Assembly: GCA_024234055.1 (NCBI GenBank)
Contig: JACKOW010000003.1
Location: 372,001 to 436,000 of the forward strand
Direction of reading: 5' to 3'
Length of the DNA: 64,000 nt
Origin: Rhodanobacteraceae bacterium
GTDB lineage: Bacteria; Pseudomonadota; Gammaproteobacteria; Xanthomonadales; SZUA-5
The position numbers and the translations under genes are program-made. The notes below the pieces were generated by a model. It was not told the origin of the DNA, did not search any database, and saw only the letters and a list, made by a program, of their open reading frames with translations. Below, in pieces: positions 1-10,003 of this stretch (position 1 is the stretch's first letter; each line of letters begins with the position of its first letter).

Positions 1-200
1 GTCTCACAAAACGAGCTGTGCAATGACTTCATGGCTGTCATCTTTTGTCCACCCGCTTTGAATTCGCATCCTGCAGCCGTTGAAGACAGCCAGGTCTGCG
101 GCCGTACACCACAGCTCCGTACACAAGGCAAAGTCGCGCTTGCAAACTCGCTCTGCGGTTCCACGCGGGCAAGATCTACACCCGCAAGCTACTATGGGGC

Positions 201-2261
201 ATGCATGGAGATTCCCACTTCCTGGAAAGTCTTGCGGTAGTGCTGTGTGTGGCCGCGGCCACCACGGTGCTGTGCCAGCGCGTGCGCCTGCCTGTCGTAT
301 TCGGTTATCTGCTGGCCGGCGTGATGATCGGGCCGCATGCGCCGCCGCTGCTGGTGGCCGATCCCGGGGTGATCGTCACGCTGTCGGAACTGGGCGTGAT
401 CCTGCTGATGTTCTACATCGGCATGGAGCTGTCACTGCGCAAGCTCGGAGAAGTGGGCCCGCGCGGCTTTGCCGTGGTGCTGGTGGAAATGGGGCTGATG
501 CTGTTCCTCGGCTATCTGGCCGGGCGGCTGGCTGGATTCACCCCGATCGAGTGCGCCTTTCTGGCGGCCATGCTGTCGATCTCGTCGACGACCATCATTG
601 CCCGCACCTTCGAAGAGCAGAAAGTCAGCCCGCGGCTGCGTGAGCAGGTCTTCGGCGCGCTGGTCATGGAAGATATCGTCGCGATCCTGCTGATCGCCCT
701 GCTGACCACGCTGGCGACCACCCGCAGTTTCGATTTTGCCGGATTGGCCACGGCGGCCGGGCGCCTGGGCATCTTCCTGTCCATCCTCATGCTGGTGGGG
801 CTGGTCACGGTGCCGCGCCTGATTCGTTTCGTGGTGTCGCTACGGCGACCGGAAACCACGCTGGTGACCTCGGTTGGTGTCTGTTTTGCCGCCGCGCTGG
901 CGGCGCAGCGCTATGAGTATTCGGTAGCGCTGGGCGCTTTCCTGGCCGGCTGTCTGGTGGCCGAATCCGGCGAGGGCAAGCGCATTGCCGCCCAGATTCG
1001 ACCGCTGCGCGACATGTTCACCGCGGTGTTCTTCGTGTCGGTGGGCCTGTCCATCGATCCGGCGCAGATCGTGGCCCAGGCCGGTTGGATTGCGCTGTTC
1101 GCGGCGCTGGTGGTGTTCGGCAAGTTCCTCGGCGTGGCGGTGGGCTTCTTTGCCACCGGCAGCGCCGTGCGTTTCTCATCCCAGGCCGGACTGGCCATGG
1201 GTCAGATCGGCGAGTTCTCCTTCATCATCGCCGGGCTCGGAGTCAGCCTGGGCGCGGTCGATTCCTCGCTCTATCCGATTGCCGTGGGCGTGTCCTGCGT
1301 GACCACGTTGATGACACCGATCGCGGTGAAGTACTCCGGGCAATTTGGCGAGTGGATAGACGCCCGCCTGCCGCGCGCACTGCAGACTTTCGTGTCGCTC
1401 TACGGCAGCTGGATCGAACAACTGGGTGATGCCCGCAAGCGCGGCACCCTGGGCACCCGGGTGGGCCGCCTGATCCGCCTGATCGTTCTCGATGCGGCCT
1501 TGCTGGTCGCGGTGCTGATCGCCGCCAGTGTCGGTGGAGACGAGGTGGCGGCCTTTCTCCAGCGCAAGGTGCCGGCGATCGCCGACTTCGCCCGCTGGGT
1601 GGTCGCCGCCGGCTTTCTGGTTCTCGCGGTGCCGATGGTGCTCGGCCTGTTCCGACTGATTCGCGCGCTCGGACGCGCCCTGGCACTGGCGGCCTTGCCG
1701 GCCGCGCCAGAGGGTCATGTCGATTTCGCCAATGCGCCGCGGCGGGCCTTCGTCGTGGCCTTGCAACTGGGCTTGATGGTGCTGGTGGCCCTGCCCTGCC
1801 TGGCGCTGGTCCAACCCTTCCTGCCTGGATTGAAAGGCACGCTGCCGCTGTTGCTGCTGTTCCTGGTGGCGGGCTACGCCTTCTGGCGCAGTGCCACGCA
1901 ATTGCAGGGACATGTACGCGCCGGCGCTCAGGCGCTGGTGGCGGCTGTTGCCGTGCCGGGCGCCACCGCCGACCAGCAGGCCGAAGCGCTGGACCAGATG
2001 GAACAGGTGCTGCCGGGACTGGGTGATCTGGCGCCCTTTGCCCTGAGCGAGGGTAATCCCTGGATCGGTCGCTCGCTGGCCGAAATCAATCTGCGCGCAG
2101 TGACGGCGGCAACGGTGCTGGCGATCCGTCGCGGCGAGGACGCCGTGCTGACGCCCGATGGCAGCCAGCGACTGATCCTGGGCGATGTACTGATTCTCAC
2201 CGGCACCCACGACGCCATCGACGCCGCCCGCCGACGGCTGCGGGATGGCGGCAAGGCATGA
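201..2261 (+). CDS. Kef-type (CPA2) monovalent cation:proton antiporter with TrkA-C domain
   Basis: Predicted inner-membrane antiporter exchanging K+ or Na+ for protons. The first roughly 400 residues form a dense series of hydrophobic helices typical of the Na_H_Exchanger fold, with the family-like stretch LGVILLMFYIGMELS near residues 64-78 and repeated GxFLAG and GQIGEFSF motifs (QIGEFSFI near residue 335). A second hydrophobic block covers roughly residues 425-570. The last 80 residues (EGNPWIGRSLAEINLR through ILTGTHDAIDAARRRL) match a TrkA-C regulatory domain. The Rossmann TrkA-N domain of classical KefB/KefC is missing, so this is the short 'KefB-like/YbaL-like' architecture without an obvious NAD-binding site. 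The ATG at 201 is the first start that keeps the complete first helix. It stands alone, with a repeat array directly after its stop. Family confident; ion specificity unknown. Confidence 0.88.
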   Translation: MHGDSHFLESLAVVLCVAAATTVLCQRVRLPVVFGYLLAGVMIGPHAPPLLVADPGVIVTLSELGVILLMFYIGMELSLRKLGEVGPRGFAVVLVEMGLMLFLGYLAGRLAGFTPIECAFLAAMLSISSTTIIARTFEEQKVSPRLREQVFGALVMEDIVAILLIALLTTLATTRSFDFAGLATAAGRLGIFLSILMLVGLVTVPRLIRFVVSLRRPETTLVTSVGVCFAAALAAQRYEYSVALGAFLAGCLVAESGEGKRIAAQIRPLRDMFTAVFFVSVGLSIDPAQIVAQAGWIALFAALVVFGKFLGVAVGFFATGSAVRFSSQAGLAMGQIGEFSFIIAGLGVSLGAVDSSLYPIAVGVSCVTTLMTPIAVKYSGQFGEWIDARLPRALQTFVSLYGSWIEQLGDARKRGTLGTRVGRLIRLIVLDAALLVAVLIAASVGGDEVAAFLQRKVPAIADFARWVVAAGFLVLAVPMVLGLFRLIRALGRALALAALPAAPEGHVDFANAPRRAFVVALQLGLMVLVALPCLALVQPFLPGLKGTLPLLLLFLVAGYAFWRSATQLQGHVRAGAQALVAAVAVPGATADQQAEALDQMEQVLPGLGDLAPFALSEGNPWIGRSLAEINLRAVTAATVLAIRRGEDAVLTPDGSQRLILGDVLILTGTHDAIDAARRRLRDGGKA

Positions 2262-2436
2262 GGGCACGAGGGCGCGAGGGCATGAGGGCGCGAGGGCACG
2301 AGGGCATGAGGGCGCGATGGCACGAGGGCGGTCGTGCCGTCACGTAGCCCGCTTCGCGGCCGACGTGACCTACGTCCAGCGCGATGACGAAGCTGCTCTT
2401 GCGTGCCCTCTCGCCCTCGTGCCCTCGTGCCCTCGA
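2262..2436. repeat. GAGGGC-element A: inverted arms around a TCACGTAG palindrome
   Basis: Immediately after the antiporter stop, about eight imperfect copies of GAGGGCACG / GAGGGCGCG / GAGGGCATG run from 2263 to 2330. The complementary form (CGCCCTCGTGCCCTCG) fills 2402-2435. Between them lies the REP-like palindrome at 2339-2373. The arms can pair into a very long hairpin, so the module may also terminate transcription between the tandem-facing antiporter gene and the convergent gene that ends at 2439. Related modules occur near 8.6, 29.7, 36.3 and 43.5 kb. Open frames across the arms encode Pro/Ser/Arg- or Gly/Arg/Glu-rich low complexity and are not genes. Confidence 0.85.
2339..2373. repeat. 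TCACGTAG palindrome, copy 1
   Basis: GTCACGTAG and ACGTGACCTAC flank a small inner hairpin (CCGC-TTCG-CGG). The same design recurs at 8866-8898 and 23642-23676. In two of three cases it sits in or beside a GAGGGC array. Confidence 0.75.
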
Positions 2437-2438
2437 CT

Positions 2439-2657
2439 TCAGGCGTAATAACGACGCGGCGGGTCGAACAGTGCGGCATCCAGTATCGACCACAGGTGTA
2501 TGACCCAGCCGAGCAGGATGATCCACAGCACCGCGGCCATGACGAACTGCACGACGGCGATCAGAAAACGTCCCTGCAACAGCTGCCCCAGCCCTGGGAC
2601 GAAGAAACTTGCCAGAGCGGCAATCACATTACCGGCAGATCCTTGACCGTGGCTCAT
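2439..2657 (-). CDS. Small double-spanning membrane protein, unknown function
   Basis: A 72-residue protein with two predicted membrane helices: roughly residues 10-25 (IAALASFFVPGLGQLLQG) and 32-58 (LIAVVQFVMAAVLWIILLGW). The PGLGQLLQGR turn resembles the glycine-containing loop of TM2-like or DUF5683-like small membrane proteins. The C-terminus DPPRRYYA is polar. A good ribosome binding site (GGAGG) lies 6-9 bases before the ATG at 2657. It is transcribed towards the antiporter, with its stop directly at the edge of the repeat array. The sequence suggests a real gene, but no function can be assigned. Confidence 0.7.
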   Translation of the reverse strand: MSHGQGSAGNVIAALASFFVPGLGQLLQGRFLIAVVQFVMAAVLWIILLGWVIHLWSILDAALFDPPRRYYA

Positions 2658-3090
2658 CGATTTCCTCCATTTCCGTCACGGGCGATACGCGCCTTCAGCA
2701 GGTGTGTCGCAAGATCTGTGCCGCTCGCGGAGCCTGTGGGACGCCATTTGCACTGTGCAATCCTCGCACGCAGTGGTGAATCCGACCCAATTTTGGCCTT
2801 TTAGACCATACGAGCTCCGCCTTGGGGAGTCCGTTGGCGCACCGCGCCACCGCCGATCCCGATTCATGGCCTTGGTCAGTGTCGGGTGGCGGCCATAGAG
2901 GGCGCCGCGCTGCGGGCGCCAGAAGAACAAGAGCGGCCGCGCAGGCGCGCGTCCCTCCTCGAAGCCGCCTCGAGCCCGCCGCCGGGCAACTTCCCGGCAT
3001 CGTCAGCATGATCAAGGTCGTCTTCGCTGAGGATCAGACCCTGGCACGCTGACTCTTCGGGCTGTTGAGATGCTGGGCCCATTCACCCGT
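2658..3090. other. Gene-free stretch upstream of MITE copy 1
   Basis: No convincing gene is seen apart from the possible response-regulator remnant at 3008-3052. Open frames on both strands here have unnatural composition (Arg/Ser/Pro-rich). No tRNA or clear terminator was found. Confidence 0.5.
3008..3052 (+). pseudogene. Possible 5' remnant of a NarL-type response regulator
   Basis: The reading frame starting at ATG 3008 encodes MIKVVFAEDQTLAR and then a stop. This is very close to the conserved N-terminus of NarL/DesR-family receiver domains (MIRVVLAEDQ...VR), including the acidic ED pair. Everything downstream of the first 14 residues is gone. The MITE begins 39 bases later at 3091. It looks like a gene start left after a deletion. 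It is too short for certainty and could be coincidence. Confidence 0.3.
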
Positions 3091-3342
3091 CTAGCCCGCA
3101 TTTCTCACACCTGTTGCGGAAGATCGCGCAGGGCTTTGCGACTAGCGCAAGGCGCGACGACGAGGAATGGTGGTTCCATTGCGAGGAGGAGCAACGCCGC
3201 GATAGTCGCAAAGAACCAGCGAGGTCCGCAAAGCGGGCAGATGCAGCCAAACACTCCGTGACTGGTACGTGCGTCGGAATCGCCTTGTACCACCAGGGAA
3301 TTGGGGGCATCTGCTCGCGCAGGTGTGAGAAATGCGGGCTAG
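3091..3342. mobile_element. 252-bp MITE with 19-bp inverted ends and CTAG flanks (copy 1)
   Basis: The left end cccgcatttctcacacctg (3095-3113) is the exact reverse complement of the right end (3320-3338). Both are bounded by CTAG (3091-3094 and 3339-3342). An internal CTAG lies at 3142-3145. No transposase is encoded. Two further copies of identical length, one inside the other, lie at 49399-49898. Perfect inverted ends, constant length and a 4-bp flank support a non-autonomous transposable element. The CTAG flank fits the YTAR-type target duplication known for IS5-group elements, but the parent transposase is not in this window, so the family is inferred only. Confidence 0.88.
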
Positions 3343-3926
3343 GATGAGTGCGCCGAGTCGAGAATCTGGTTCAATCGGCCCTCATCCAGCGTGCCGCAGA
3401 GTTCATCCAGATCGCTGTGCCGCCGCCGGACCATATCGGTCACTGCCTTGTAAAAGCGCATGAACTGACCCTCGGCGGCCGCGGTGGGTCGGATATTCAT
3501 GCGGTTTCGATAGGCCTGTCCCAGCGCATGCAGGAAACGCTCGGCGGGCGAGCGGCTGCCCTGAAACGAGGCGCTAACCAGCGCGCGCAGATCGGTCAAT
3601 TCCAGGCTGAAACGATCGAGCGCTTCACCGATGCGCTCGGCATCACGACCGACGGCGGCCAGACGTTCGCCGTCGAGAATGCCCACCAGCCCTGATTGAT
3701 GCAGCTGGTCGGGCAGCGGATACAGCGCCGCCCGCAGCGTGGCGACGGATGCCAGCAGACTTTTCAGTTCATCGCCCAGTGATGTACCCGAGGCGCCGTC
3801 CGCACTGCTGCCATAGGCACCCAGGGCCACCTCGACATCCTCGGTCAGATGCCAGGCAGCGCTGTCGCTGCGACCGAGGGCCTGGAAGAATGCATCGCGT
3901 TGTTCGGGAGTGAAGGTAAACGCCAT
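3339..3926 (-). CDS. Hypothetical helical protein downstream of a pilus/secretion ATPase
   Basis: About 195 residues, soluble, predicted almost wholly alpha-helical, with no signal peptide, membrane segment or recognisable catalytic motif. It begins MAFTFTPEQRDAFF. The ATG at 3926 is preferred because GAGGTG lies 6 bases upstream. It starts 8 bases after the stop of the GspE/PilB-like ATPase, so the two are almost certainly one transcript and this may be an accessory or regulatory partner. Its TAG stop is formed by the CTAG at the right end of MITE copy 1, so the original 3' end may have been exactly here or may have been altered by the insertion. Function not recognised. Confidence 0.65.
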   Translation of the reverse strand: MAFTFTPEQRDAFFQALGRSDSAAWHLTEDVEVALGAYGSSADGASGTSLGDELKSLLASVATLRAALYPLPDQLHQSGLVGILDGERLAAVGRDAERIGEALDRFSLELTDLRALVSASFQGSRSPAERFLHALGQAYRNRMNIRPTAAAEGQFMRFYKAVTDMVRRRHSDLDELCGTLDEGRLNQILDSAHSS

Positions 3927-3934
3927 GACGCACC

Positions 3935-5998
<2,064 letters not shown>

Positions 5999-6148
5999 GA
6001 TGACGCCCCCTGCGTCATGACCACGGTCTTGAGTCTATCTGCGCGCGCCAGGGCGGGCTGAATCCAGATCAAGGCCGACGCGGGCCGCAGGGCGGACACT
6101 CATTCCATGCGTCGCCATGCCCGGCCCGGGTGCCAGGGAGCCCAGCCC

Positions 6149-7251
6149 GTGAAAGACTTCAACAGCTATCTCCAGCTCATGGCCAGGCAAAAGGCCTCCG
6201 ACTGCTTCTTCAGTGCCGGAGCCCCGGTGTCGATCAAGATCGAGGGAAACACCGTGCACCTGGGCGACATCCCGCTCTCCGGGGCACAGGTGGCGGAAAT
6301 GGCCCGTTCGGTGATGAGCGAGGCCCAGCAGCACGAGTACCAAAACACCCTGGAAATGAATCTGGCCTACACCCTGGCCGACGGCGAACGCTTTCGCATC
6401 AACGTCTATCGCCAGCGCGGCGAAGTGGCGATCGCCGTTCGCCACATACGCGCGGACATCCCGGGCATCGAGGAACTCAACCTGCCGGCCCAACTCAAGG
6501 ATCTGATCATGCTGCCGCGTGGTTTGATCCTGGTGGTGGGCAGCAGCGGCTCCGGCAAGTCCACGGCGCTGGCGTCGATGATCGATTACCGCAACCGCAC
6601 GCATACCGGCCATATCCTGACCATCGAGGAGCCGATCGAGTATCTGCACACCACCGCAAGTCCATTGTCGATCAACGCGAGATCGGCATCGATACGCTGT
6701 CCTACGAAAACGCCCTGAAGAACGCCATGCGCGAGGCGCCGGACGTGATTCTGATCGGCGAGATCCGCGACCGCGAGACCATGCAGCAGGCCATCGCCTA
6801 TGCCGAAACCGGCCATTTGTGCCTGTCGACGCTGCACGCCAACAACGCCAATCAGGCCATCGACCGGGTCATCAATTTCTTCCCGGACAGCGCCAGGCAT
6901 CAGGTGCTGATGGACCTTTCCCTCAATCTGCAGGCGGTGATCTCGATGCGCCTGATCCAGGGCCTTGACGGCAAGCGCCTGCCGGCGGTGGAGCTGATGC
7001 TGCGCAGCACCCACATCGCCGAGCTGATCGCCAATGGCGAAGTCGACATGCTCAAGGAGGCGATGAAGCAGGGCCTGGAGCTCGGCATGCTGACTTTCGA
7101 CGAATCCCTGTTCCGACTGCACAGCGCAGGCCTGATCAGTCTGGATCAGGCGCTGGAACACGCTGATTCACGCACCGATCTGGCCCTGCGCATCCGCCTC
7201 AACCAGCCCGCCGACAGCGACGGCGGCCTGCGCATGGAAGAACTCAGCTGA
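6149..7251 (+). pseudogene. pilU: PilT/PilU-family twitching ATPase, split by a one-base frameshift
   Basis: Retraction-type pilus ATPase. The first part (GTG at 6149, VKDFNSYLQLMARQKASD) contains the PilT N-domain and Walker A (VVGSSGSGKST). The second frame continues with the PilU-like HRKSIVDQREIGIDTLSYE, Walker B (APDVILIGEIRDRETM), the His box (HLCLSTLHANNANQAIDR) and the C-terminal helices ending RMEELS. The frames join at about 6651-6656, after EEPIEYLH. Adding one C (ACC-ACC becoming ACCCACC) restores a continuous protein of about 367 residues with no other defect. The Ser-rich sequence IVDQREIG favours PilU over PilT. Purine-rich AGGGAG precedes the GTG by about 9 bases. A single lesion in an otherwise conserved gene suggests a sequencing error or a very recent mutation. 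Its end overlaps the convergent phzF-like gene by 8 bases. Confidence 0.8.
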
Positions 7252-8126
7252 GCGGCCAGTCCAGGGCGCCATCGATCACGGTCTGGGTCTGGCCACCCAC
7301 CCAGGGCTGTCCATCGAGATCGATCTCGACATCAATGACTGCATCCTTGCCCAATTCACGGCCCTGGCTCACCCGGTAGCCGCGCGCCAGCGCCCCCTGC
7401 GGCTCGGCTTGCGCGATGTAGGCCGCAATCAGCGCGTTGGCGGCGCCAGACGCCGGGTCCTCAATGATGCCGACGCCGGCCGGAAAGGCGCGAACCACCA
7501 GTTGGTAGCCGCCCTGCGCCGAACGCGCAAACACGCACAGGCCCAGACTGTCGCTGGCGCGCGCCAGTTCGCCGATCGCCCGGTGATCCGGCCGCCAGTG
7601 GCGCAGCGCCGACTCTTCGGCCAGTTCCGCCAACCACCAGCGTCGTCCGCCCTCGACAAAAGCCACACCCAGCGCGCCCAGCGACAAGCCGTCCAGCAGC
7701 GTACCGACCCGGCTTCGAGCCTCGATGCCGTCGATCAGCACGGTCGCTGGCGGTGCCTTGACGAAGATGCGCCGCCCCCTCCCTGACCCGTCGACCCGAA
7801 TCGGCAGCAAGCCGGCACCACACTCCTGCACCAACAGCCCCGAAACCGGCTGCACCAGCCCACACTGCAGAGCGGCGTGGGCGCTCCCCACCGTCGGATG
7901 CCCGGCAAAGGGAATCTCCCGCTCCGGCGTATGGATGCGCAAACGATAGCTGGCGCCAGGACTCGACGCCCTCAGCAGATAGGTGGTCTCCACCAGATTC
8001 GTCCAGCGCGCAAAGGCCTGGAAAGGCTGGCTCCGGCCAGTCATCGGCACCAATCACCACCGCCAGCGGATTGCCACCACCCGCCCGCGTACAGAACACA
8101 TCCAGTTGCAGGAATCGAACAGCCAT
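7244..8126 (-). pseudogene. PhzF-family isomerase-like protein, split by a one-base frameshift
   Basis: The N-terminus MAVRFLQLDVFCTRAGGGNP (ATG at 8126) is the classic PhzF start with the GNP motif. The remainder lies in another frame from about 8020 on (QAFARWTNLVETTYLL, then EIPFAGHPTVGSAHAAL and EDPASGAANALIAAY). These include the catalytic-site-like ETTYLL segment and the family signatures FAGHPTVG and DPASGAAN. The shift falls in a TTTCC / GGAAA run around 8020-8024, where removing one base restores a protein of about 290 residues. PhzF relatives are diaminopimelate-epimerase-fold isomerases. No phenazine genes are nearby, so this is a generic family member. Probably intact in vivo if the indel is an error. 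Confidence 0.78.
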
Positions 8127-8227
8127 GATTGGACTCGCCAGACTTCAAGTCCGGAGCATGCCGTATGCAGCCACAGCGGCGCCATCGCTGCAGAACTCAC
8201 CGCCTACAAATTGAGACAAGAAAACGC

Positions 8228-8257
8228 TTGACAGAGCTTCAGGTACAACTCTATCTT
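8228..8257 (+). promoter_or_regulatory. Sigma70-type promoter of the tRNA operon
   Basis: A consensus -35 box TTGACA at 8228-8233 is followed after 18 bases by TATCTT at 8252-8257. The first tRNA base is at 8273, leaving a short leader. Placement and spacing fit a strong stable-RNA promoter. Confidence 0.7.
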
Positions 8258-8272
8258 GGCGGACTCAGCTGT

Positions 8273-8348
<76 letters not shown>

Positions 8349-8357
8349 AAAACTCTA

Positions 8358-8433
8358 GTCCCCATCGTCTAGAGGCCCAGGACACCGCCCTTTCACGGCA
8401 GTAACAGGGGTTCGAATCCCCTTGGGGACGCCA
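8358..8433 (+). tRNA. tRNA-Glu (TTC)
   Basis: A 76-nt cloverleaf with encoded CCA. The acceptor GTCCCCA pairs with TGGGGAC, the anticodon stem CCGCC/GGCAG carries loop CTTTCAC (anticodon TTC), and the T loop is TTCGAAT. It follows tRNA-Ala by 9 bases and is probably co-transcribed with it. Confidence 0.96.
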
Positions 8434-8451
8434 AACTTGCTTCAATTCGAA

Positions 8452-8477
8452 GGGCTGCCGCAAGGCGGCCCTTTTTT
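8452..8477 (+). terminator. Rho-independent terminator of the tRNA operon
   Basis: An eight-pair stem GGGCTGCC/GGCGGCCC (one G-T pair) with GCAA tetraloop, followed immediately by six T. It ends the tRNA-Ala/tRNA-Glu transcript. Confidence 0.92.
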
Positions 8478-8579
8478 CTGCGCGCGTTCTGACGGCCTCA
8501 GTGCCAGCGTCGCCGGCGGCAAGAATCCGTAGGCAATCGCAGGCAACAGCCACTCCGCGCCCAGATCGCGGCCCCTTCA

Positions 8580-8854
8580 CGTCCTCTCACCCTCGTTCCC
8601 TCTCGCCCTCTCGCCCTCTCGCAAGATCCGTCGCCCTCGCAATCGCCCAGCCACCTCGCGCCCCGCGCCCCTCGCCCTCGCGCCGCCCCCTCTCGCCCTC
8701 GCGCCCTCTCGCCCTCTCGCCCTCTCGCCCTCTCGCCCTCTCGCCCTCTCGCCCTCTCGCCCTCTCGCCCTCTCGCCCTCTCGCCCTCTCGCCCTCTCGC
8801 CCTCTCGCCCTCTCGCCCTCGCGCCCTCGTGCCCTCGTGCCCTCGTGCCCCCCC
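8580..8854. repeat. CCCTCTCG array B, including 15 perfect 8-bp copies
   Basis: Low-complexity block built from CGCCCTCT / CGCCCTCG units. From 8702 to 8821 the 8-mer CGCCCTCT is repeated about 15 times without error. Degenerate units flank it on both sides, ending in CCCTCGTGCCCTCGTG like the other GAGGGC modules. Unlike modules A, C, D and E it has no clear opposite arm. It is the longest uninterrupted tandem array in the window and should be length-variable. Predicted open frames across it are low-complexity artefacts. Confidence 0.9.
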
Positions 8855-8865
8855 GGCGCCGAGCT

Positions 8866-8898
8866 GTCACGTAGACCCTGCGGGTCAACGTGACCTAC
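8866..8898. repeat. TCACGTAG palindrome, copy 2
   Basis: GTCACGTAG and ACGTGACCTAC around an inner ACCCTGCGGGT hairpin, 12 bases after the 8-bp array. Same family as 2339-2373 and 23642-23676. Confidence 0.75.
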
Positions 8899-9100
8899 GG
8901 CACGGCCGAGATCGTGAAGCGTGCTGAAACAGTCCGGCACGCTTCCGTCACACTGCTCAAGAGCGCCTCTCAGTGCCGCTTGTCGGAATTATTGACCCGC
9001 TGCTGCGATTTGCGTCACAGACCGGGACATTTAGGTAGATCACACTATCCCTTGTGGTTCATCATCGGTTCATACGCCACAGCTCGTTCCAGGGGACTCC

Positions 9101-9907
9101 ATGATCAACGTACGCACCGCGGTTGCGCTCTCCATTGCTGCCTGCCTGGCGAGCTCGACCGCCTCGGCCATGACGGTGTTTCCGGTCGACTCGACTGCAG
9201 GGCTGGTTGCTGCCATCCAGGCAGCAAACCTGACGCCTGAGGCCGACATCATCACGCTGGAGCGCGGCCTGTACGTGCTGGATGCCGTCACCGACGGCGA
9301 CCAGATTTCTGCGTTGCCGCAAATCACCTCGCCGATCGTCATCCGCGGCAACGGTGCGGAACTGCGTCGCTACTCCGACGCGGATTTCCGGATTTTCCAC
9401 GTCGCCGAAACCGGACACCTCAAGCTTGAGCGGATCGTGCTCGCCGAAGGCTCGATGGGCGCCATCCGCAATCACGGCACGGTCGAATTGCGCAATGTGG
9501 CGCTGGTGGACAGCACCGCGCGCGGCGCGTCGGCCATCGTCGAAAATTACGGCGAAATGCGTCTGAGCCACTGCGAAGTGAGCTTCAACACCGTGGCCGG
9601 TGCATCGCGGGACGCCGGCACCATCGTCAACTGGGGCAAGCTCTGGTTGAACGCGACCACCTTCCAGGGCAACCAGCTGACTCGTCGGTATGATGGCGTG
9701 GCGCTGGCATCGTCGGTATTGAACTACGGCACCGCCGAGATCCAGGATGTGGTGATTGCCGAGAACGTCGCCGGCGAGCCCGACACCGATGGTGCGCCAC
9801 AGGCGCCCCTGGTCAATCTGGGCAATGGTCGGCTGGAATTGCGTCTGGTGCGCGAGCATGACAATCTTCCAGGCGAAGCTCTGGTCGCCAAGGCGATCGC
9901 GCCCTGA
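9101..9907 (+). CDS. Secreted right-handed beta-helix protein
   Basis: 268 residues. A Sec signal peptide at residues 1-23 (VALSIAACLASSTASA) is followed by a mature domain that opens like polymorphic outer-membrane/pectate-lyase-like proteins (FPVDSTAGLVAAIQAAN, then ITSPIVIRGNGAELRR). Successive rungs such as GAIRNHGTVELRNVALVDS, AIVENYGEMRLSHCEVSFN and SVLNYGTAEIQDVVIAEN repeat an N-[YH]-G-[TE]-[VMA] pattern typical of a parallel beta-helix. No catalytic residues of a known lyase were recognised, so it is probably a surface or periplasmic binding/structural protein. AGGGG lies 6 bases before the ATG, and a strong terminator follows at 9920. It lacks the GFE tail found on its larger relative at 11099. 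Confidence 0.75.
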   Translation: MINVRTAVALSIAACLASSTASAMTVFPVDSTAGLVAAIQAANLTPEADIITLERGLYVLDAVTDGDQISALPQITSPIVIRGNGAELRRYSDADFRIFHVAETGHLKLERIVLAEGSMGAIRNHGTVELRNVALVDSTARGASAIVENYGEMRLSHCEVSFNTVAGASRDAGTIVNWGKLWLNATTFQGNQLTRRYDGVALASSVLNYGTAEIQDVVIAENVAGEPDTDGAPQAPLVNLGNGRLELRLVREHDNLPGEALVAKAIAP

Positions 9908-9919
9908 CACCTCCGAATT

Positions 9920-9950
9920 GGCGCTCACCGCAACGGTGAGCGCCGTTCTT
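9920..9950 (+). terminator. Terminator after the beta-helix gene
   Basis: Perfect 11-bp stem GGCGCTCACCG / CGGTGAGCGCC with loop CAA, followed by GTTCTT. It lies 13 bases after the stop at 9907. Confidence 0.85.
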
Positions 9951-10003
9951 CGATGCGGCGCTGAGCAGAGCACTGTTTTTTCAGCGCCGATTGTCGAGGA
10001 TTG

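Noticed and set aside
2197..2526. Open frames across the GAGGGC array at 2.3 kb encoding Pro/Ser/Arg-rich peptides
   Set aside because: They translate low-complexity DNA in all frames and show no gene-like composition or ribosome site; same for those at 8.6, 29.7, 36.3 and 43.5 kb.
2695..3015. Minus-strand open frame of 106 residues before the MITE
   Set aside because: Arg/Ala-rich with no family features; likely random.
8702..8821. Tandem array considered as a CRISPR
   Set aside because: Unit is 8 bp with no spacers; no cas genes in the window.
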